Shown here: positions 54,879 to 59,569 of the stretch, piece by piece
Position numbering within the stretch: the first letter of the stretch is position 1
Layout of the letters: the number at the start of each line of letters is the position of its first letter
NCBI GenBank assembly: GCA_027596195.1
Contig: JADGJG010000050.1
Span: forward strand, 1 to 59,569
DNA length: 59,569 nt
From: Podochytrium sp. JEL0797
Lineage: Eukaryota > Chytridiomycota > Chytridiomycetes > Chytridiales > Chytriomycetaceae
Reading direction: 5' to 3'
Translations under genes and position numbers: made by a program
The notes under the pieces: model-generated
What the model was told of the DNA's origin: nothing
Database searches by the model: none
Seen by the model: only the letters and a program-made list of their open reading frames with translations

Positions 54879-56136
54879 TCACGCATTTTTGGAAGCGTTA
54901 AGACCCGCCAAGTGCGCGCGACGCGCCAATGGGGGCGCGATTCCAAGCGCCTCGCGACGCGAAGTCGAGTTGACATCCAAATAAGGACGCTCCCCAAGCG
55001 AAGTGGCACGCTCCCCGACACGCGGAACATCCGCATCGAAATCAAATGTGGCCGTGTGGAGCGAAGAGCGATTGTCCCAGACAGCCACGTCGTTGGTATT
55101 CCAACGGAACCGAACTTGCAAGTCATGGTTCTGGAACACGAGCTTGAACAAGTGTTGGAGGACAATGTCGCTTTCATCTTTCGAAAGTTCGTTGATGCGT
55201 CTCGTGAAGCCCTCACTGACGAAACTATAAAGGGGTTTTAGAAAAGTGAAAAATGGAAAAAATACTCACACTCCCTTCCACCCAGTGACTGGATTCGTAC
55301 GGATAACCGGATGAACCGCTTCCAATTCAGTCCCAACATCTTCTGGGGCACCGCGGGGACCCGGATTAATTTTAGAGAGTCCAGCCGCGGCGAGTCTCGC
55401 GAACTGTCGACCATCATGAGTAGCCGTCAGACCTTCCAAGAATTCGCATATAGAGACGCTCGTAGACTTCGTACGCGCTGGCCCAGAGGGTGTCTCCACC
55501 TTCGGAGGGAATTTGCTTGAGCTTCAAAACGGCGTAATCTGAAGGAACTGGCTCGAAAGTGATGCTTGGAGAAAAAACGAGCCGGTGAGCAAGTGAAGGC
55601 GACGGAGAAAGAAAGGAATACTCACTCGGCATGCCACGCGATGGAATGAAATTCGGACGACTCGGGATTCAACTGGACACGTCTCTTGGTGTTTTCGGAC
55701 ACAATGGCCAGATTCGTTTCGGACCCTTCGCTTGTTGGGTGAGTGTGAAGACCCGAGGTGTTTGGCTTTCCGGAAGCGCGGCCAAGACGGTCAGCGAATT
55801 CCTTCTGCTCCTCAAAAGAGATGTCTTGGTCGCGCAAGAAGACCACGTTGCGTTCGGACACGAGGACGGCAAAGTCGAGGATGAGTTCATCCGTGTTGGG
55901 AGCGTTGAGAAGGTCGCGGATTTGAATTCTGGGAACGTGAAGTTAGTTTAATGGCAGAAAAACAGAAAAAATATCACCCACCCTTTCTCAAACTCCGTTC
56001 CAATGTGAGGTTGGACCTTGGAGCTCTTGTAGAGAGCATCCAGCGAGAAGTTTCTCTTCTTTGGTTGGACCTTTAGGGCGTGATCCTTCAACGACAAGGT
56101 GGCGGCGACTTGGGCGAGTTGTTCAACAGGGGACAT
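54879..56136 (-). pseudogene. Second TauD-type dioxygenase copy, frameshifted
   Basis: The four-exon layout of the intact copy at 26374-27693 is kept, including the split Asp codon of W-H-A-D-I-T-F-E-P and the distal His block DNRSSLHTATFDFD. After ASAYEVYERL the sequence has a net 8-nt deletion relative to the intact copy (around 55445), throwing the following EFLEGLTATHDG block out of frame. Everything else is well preserved, so inactivation appears recent. A sequencing error in this stretch cannot be excluded. Confidence 0.7.
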
Positions 56137-56856
56137 TTTTGGAGCGTTTTTTCTTTGAAGTCTGTGGCATCGCGGGTAGGTACTCCCTTTATATATTCAG
56201 TTTCGAGTGCAGATCGCGCAATCAGCCGTGCCTGCAAAGCACTTTCCCCACTCCTGATTGCGAAATTTCCCGTGCACCCACGCGAGGGACACAATGCACG
56301 TGTCCGTTGGGCTTAAACTTGATTAAAAAAAATTCCGACCCCCGCACCTGCCCCGCACCCCCGCATATGAATGAGAAACACGTAAGACTATCACCCGATA
56401 CGTCGCCTCCGTTGATTCGGAGGCTTCAGATGTCGAAGGATACTACGAGAACCTGTATGTCATCTCTACCATCCCCCCTTAATATCGTATGGTTGACAGA
56501 GAATGTTGAATCCGTTGGAAAAGACGCTGTTGCGTGTGGGCTGGTGATTTCCGCGGCCAACGTTAAAGTGAAACGACACACCCGTTGGAAGCTGCGTCAA
56601 CAATTGCCTGATGTCAACTGTCATCCTGTTGCGGTTGAACCAAAAGTTCTTGTACTTTCATCTGAATAAGAAGAGGGCAGCGAAACAGTTTTGATTTTAT
56701 GTTCAATTCGTCTCTTCAGATATATAATAATTGAAAATAATTTGAAGATTCTGTTTTTCACGACAAAAAGACGAATAACAAATTGAAAAAGTACGATACA
56801 AAAACAAACACTGGGCTCTAATATCGAGAACGGAGAATACACCACTCGAACAAAAC
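56137..56856. other. Intergenic, no gene seen
   Basis: 720 bp between the TauD copy and the CKAP2-like gene. The plus-strand frame 56061-56669 is an antisense/intergenic open frame without recognisable motifs. Confidence 0.5.
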
Positions 56857-58957
56857 TCAGTGTCTCCTCGCTCTTGGTGTCATATCCACATCCTCTTTCA
56901 AATCCAAGTCCCTAACCCGCGTGTTCACCGAATGCACCTTAAAAGGACTCCCACTCGGACTTCCCGTGACTCCAAACACGTCCTGCAGATTGCTTTTCGT
57001 CAATGGTGTCCGTTTGACGGCACTCGGTTGTCGAATTCTCGATGGACTGGTTGTTGCTGCCCGTGCGGCAACAGGGGCTGGAGGTGTAGGGTCGGGCATG
57101 GAAAGAACTTTGTTGGGGACGAATGCGTTGCCGTGTTCTTCGAGGAGGCGGTTGATGCGTTCACGCGCGTCCGGGCCGAATGCGGAGAGAGGACCTCCGG
57201 AAGCCGCGAGACGTGTTGAAGCAAAGAGGCCCGGTTCCTTCTTGATGTGAGCCGTGCCGGTGTCGGAGTCGGTCGTTGGATTCGACGGCTCGGCAGGTGG
57301 CGAAGAAGTCAAGTCGATGGGCATAAACCGAAGAGACCGACGCGCGTTGGTCACAACCGAATCCACACCAAGATACGCCTTCTCCTTCTTGCTCGCCTTT
57401 CTCGGAGTCAACACAACCACACTCCCGTCCGTCGATTTTGGCCCAATCTTGATCTCGGTTGGGTGTGCGACAGAGTCGGATTCAAGCTTGACTCCAGAGA
57501 CGGGCATGAACCCAACCTTCAACTGCTTCCCGTCTCTCGATTTGCGGACGCTCTTGACAGGAGTGTTGCTGCCGGAATCTTCATCCAGACGAATTCCACT
57601 CAGCATCGACGCCAGTTCGTTTCCAACATCCCGGGGTGTACGCGGCTTGTGAGGGTGGGGCGTTCCATTCTTGCTCGCTTTGCTGCTCTCCACCACGGCA
57701 GGAATATCATCGGCCCCAAACCCTCCATCACCTCCAGCAAAGGAAACGTCGTCTCCATCAAATCCCCCGTCTTCATAATCGTCTCCACCCACATCTTCGT
57801 TCACGTCAAACTCGTCATCCATGCACGGCGTCTCGGATTCCCATTTGATTCCGCTCGAGAGGGTATCCGTCAAACACACAACATTTTCGTCTCCTTCTTG
57901 CTCGGGCAGGACCGCGTCAGAAAGATACTTGGACCGCGGTGGCGTCACATTCGCGCCCATGTCGTCTTCATCGCTCGCAACGTTGGGGTGACCACCGAAT
58001 GCGACTTCATCATCGTCGTAGGTGGTTTCAGCGGGAGCAACTATATCAGGTTTTGATGGAGCTTCATCTTCATCATCGATGATTTGTGTGGGGGTGCGGA
58101 AAGAGAGGAACGAAGGCGTTGGTGGGCGGATGATGTGCGAAGGCGTTGAAGAGGAGTCGTGGATAGGAGTGGATTTTTCCACGAAAGCGGGGGTCGAGGG
58201 TGTGATTGGAGTTGTTCTAGACGCGACTGGAAGATTAGAGGCGCGTTGAGGTGTTGCAGTGGTTGGGCTGTTGGCGACTGAAAAAATACTGCGAATTCAG
58301 GAACGCGTTCATCGAGATAATGATACGCAAGAAACGGAATAAGAAACCTTACCATCTTTAAAAATGACCTCAAAGGCTCTGAAACAATGCTCGAGGCGCA
58401 CTCTGTCAAACGTGGAATCCGCGCGGCGTTTTGCCTCCTCAAACAGTTTTGACATTTCGACGTGAAGATTCCAGTCGTCTTTGGCGGGTTGTTTGGATTC
58501 ATCCAGGGATTCTTCGGTTTGGACGGCGATGGATGTTGTTGGACTTGACAGGTGTTGTTGCGAAGGCCTAAAACGACAGGTTAAATACGGCAAAGCAGCA
58601 GTATAATAAGGCACTGAGTATTACTTACACCCACGATTTCCTCGCATGTCTTGCCGTTGGCGTGTGCGAGTATTTTGGCTTTTCAGCCGACGATGGTTCG
58701 TAAATAATGCTCGGAATGTAGTCCTGCAGCGGATCCTTCTTTGGCGCAGTGACCACAAACGCACGGCCCCCTGGTGGTTTATCGCGGAGGCGGTTGATCT
58801 TGTCCCTTTTGTTGTTGTGAGATTTGTTGTTTTGCTTCGAGTCAAAAGGTTCTCACTTGAGCTTCTCCTGGTCCCTTTTGCGCCTGAACTCTTCGAGCCT
58901 TTGCTGAAGAGCTTCTTGTTCGCAGGTGCGGCCGTGCGGGGTCTCGAAGCCGTTCAT
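56857..58957 (-). CDS. CKAP2-like cytoskeleton-associated protein
   Basis: Four exons, 58957-58857, 58805-58629, 58567-58353 and 58277-56857, encode 637 residues. The N-terminus is charged and helical (EALQQRLEEFRRKRDQEKLK), with KINRLRDKPPGGRAFVVTAP. A helical block WNLHVEMSKLFEEAKRRADS is followed by long acidic disordered regions. Near residue 460 VVVLTPRKASKKEKAYLGVD with VVTNARRSLRFMP resembles the conserved C-terminal motif of animal CKAP2/CKAP2L mitotic-spindle proteins (TPVRxSxK...LG...V.TPVRRSxR). It is most likely a nuclear or spindle protein; the family call rests on this motif and layout. Confidence 0.6.
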
Positions 58958-59309
58958 GGCGCCTTTGCCTTTGCTGCGGAGTCACTTTTTTCGGACGAAC
59001 GGAAATTCCCCTCCCTCTTTCGCATAAGGCACATGCGTTTGGCTCAGCGCTCGCAATCGAAACAATTTTATTTACCGCGCACACACTGCATACAACGCTC
59101 GCTGGAAGCCCGCGACAAGTAAGGTGCGGTACCTGACCGCAAAACGGACAACAGAAGTGCTTTCTGTCTCAGACCACTGGAGAAAGGACTTCTTATCGAA
59201 AGAATGGTTGTTATATTTTGGCCATCTCTTTCGAACACACTCAACTCAAAATAAAATCAAATTACAATTCACGCGTGTAATTTATTGTTCTACTCCAGAA
59301 AAGAAAGAA
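58958..59309. other. Intergenic, no gene seen
   Basis: 352 bp upstream of the CKAP2-like start and downstream of the third TauD copy; no motif recognised. Confidence 0.5.
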
Positions 59310-59569
59310 TCATTCCGTTTTGGAAGCCTTGAGGCTGGCCAAATGAGCACGACGCGCAAGCGGAGCCGCAATTCCCAACACCTCGCGACGCGACTTCGAG
59401 TTGGGATCCAAATAAGGACGCTCTCCAAGAGAAGCCGCACGCTCCCCCAACCGAACATATTCATCAAAGCTGAAATCAGCCGTGGCAGCATGGTACGAAG
59501 AGCGGTTGTCCCAGACAGCCACATCGTTCTTGTTCCAGTGGAAACGGACTTGCAAGTCGTGGTTTTGAA
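59310..59569 (-). CDS. Third TauD-type dioxygenase copy, C-terminal part only
   Basis: Partial: the gene continues beyond the right edge. The visible last exon encodes LQVRFHWNKNDVAVWDNRSS, YHAATADFSFDEYVRLGER and the C-terminus ARRAHLASLKASKTE, parallel to the last exons of the other two copies. The distal metal-binding His (SSYHAAT) and the following Arg-containing block are present. Whether the rest is intact cannot be seen. Confidence 0.85.
   Translation of the reverse strand, partial: QNHDLQVRFHWNKNDVAVWDNRSSYHAATADFSFDEYVRLGERAASLGERPYLDPNSKSRREVLGIAAPLARRAHLASLKASKTE

Overview
The window looks like nuclear DNA of a zoosporic fungus, most likely a chytrid. Genes are dense, lie on both strands and carry many short GT-AG introns (mostly about 45-110 nt). 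The gene content is fungal (chitinases, a kynurenine-formamidase-like hydrolase, a TauD-type dioxygenase), but it also includes cyclic-nucleotide-gated channels, COP9 signalosome subunit 3 and a CKAP2-like protein, which fits a flagellated early-diverging fungus better than a yeast or mould. The species was not identified and no database search was run.

Layout. 1-4.2 kb: mobile-element remnants, a low-complexity three-exon gene model, a perfect 24-bp hairpin, tRNA-Ala(CGC) and a decayed GH5 fragment. 4.3-16.5 kb: a TPR-like protein, then three related CNG channel loci interrupted by mitochondrial ribosomal protein L16. The first channel is a broken near-identical copy of the second; the third is a diverged paralogue. 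16.5-24.7 kb: F-box protein, NDUFAF2-like complex I assembly factor, an unrecognised Lys/Asp/Ser-rich protein, CSN3 and a TMEM184-type membrane protein. 24.7-33.6 kb: a gene-poor stretch with a GC double hairpin, an intact TauD dioxygenase, an RBX1 pseudogene next to an apparently intact RBX1, TXNL1, a TPMT-type methyltransferase, and two gene fragments. 33.6-45.4 kb: trifunctional C1-THF synthase, the WD40 ribosome-assembly factor NLE1/RSA4, three tandem membrane-anchored GH18 chitinases and a kynurenine-formamidase-like hydrolase. 45.6-54.6 kb: a one-strand array of about 15 copies of an unrecognised family of small single-pass membrane proteins. 54.9-59.6 kb: a broken TauD copy, a CKAP2-like protein and the end of a third TauD copy.

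The two strongest observations are (i) the array of small membrane proteins, each with signal peptide, six-cysteine ectodomain (CxCxC...Cx3C...CP), one membrane span and a basic tail with a conserved end, expanding by duplication of a two-gene unit; and (ii) an RBX1 gene whose conserved RING-H2 frame is restored exactly by a single-nucleotide exon at 29799, flanked by its own splice signals. Local duplication followed by decay is the main theme of the window (CNG, RBX1, TauD, chitinases, membrane-protein array, fragment of C1-THF synthase). Exon coordinates were derived by hand; for most multi-exon genes the exon lengths were checked to sum to a multiple of three.
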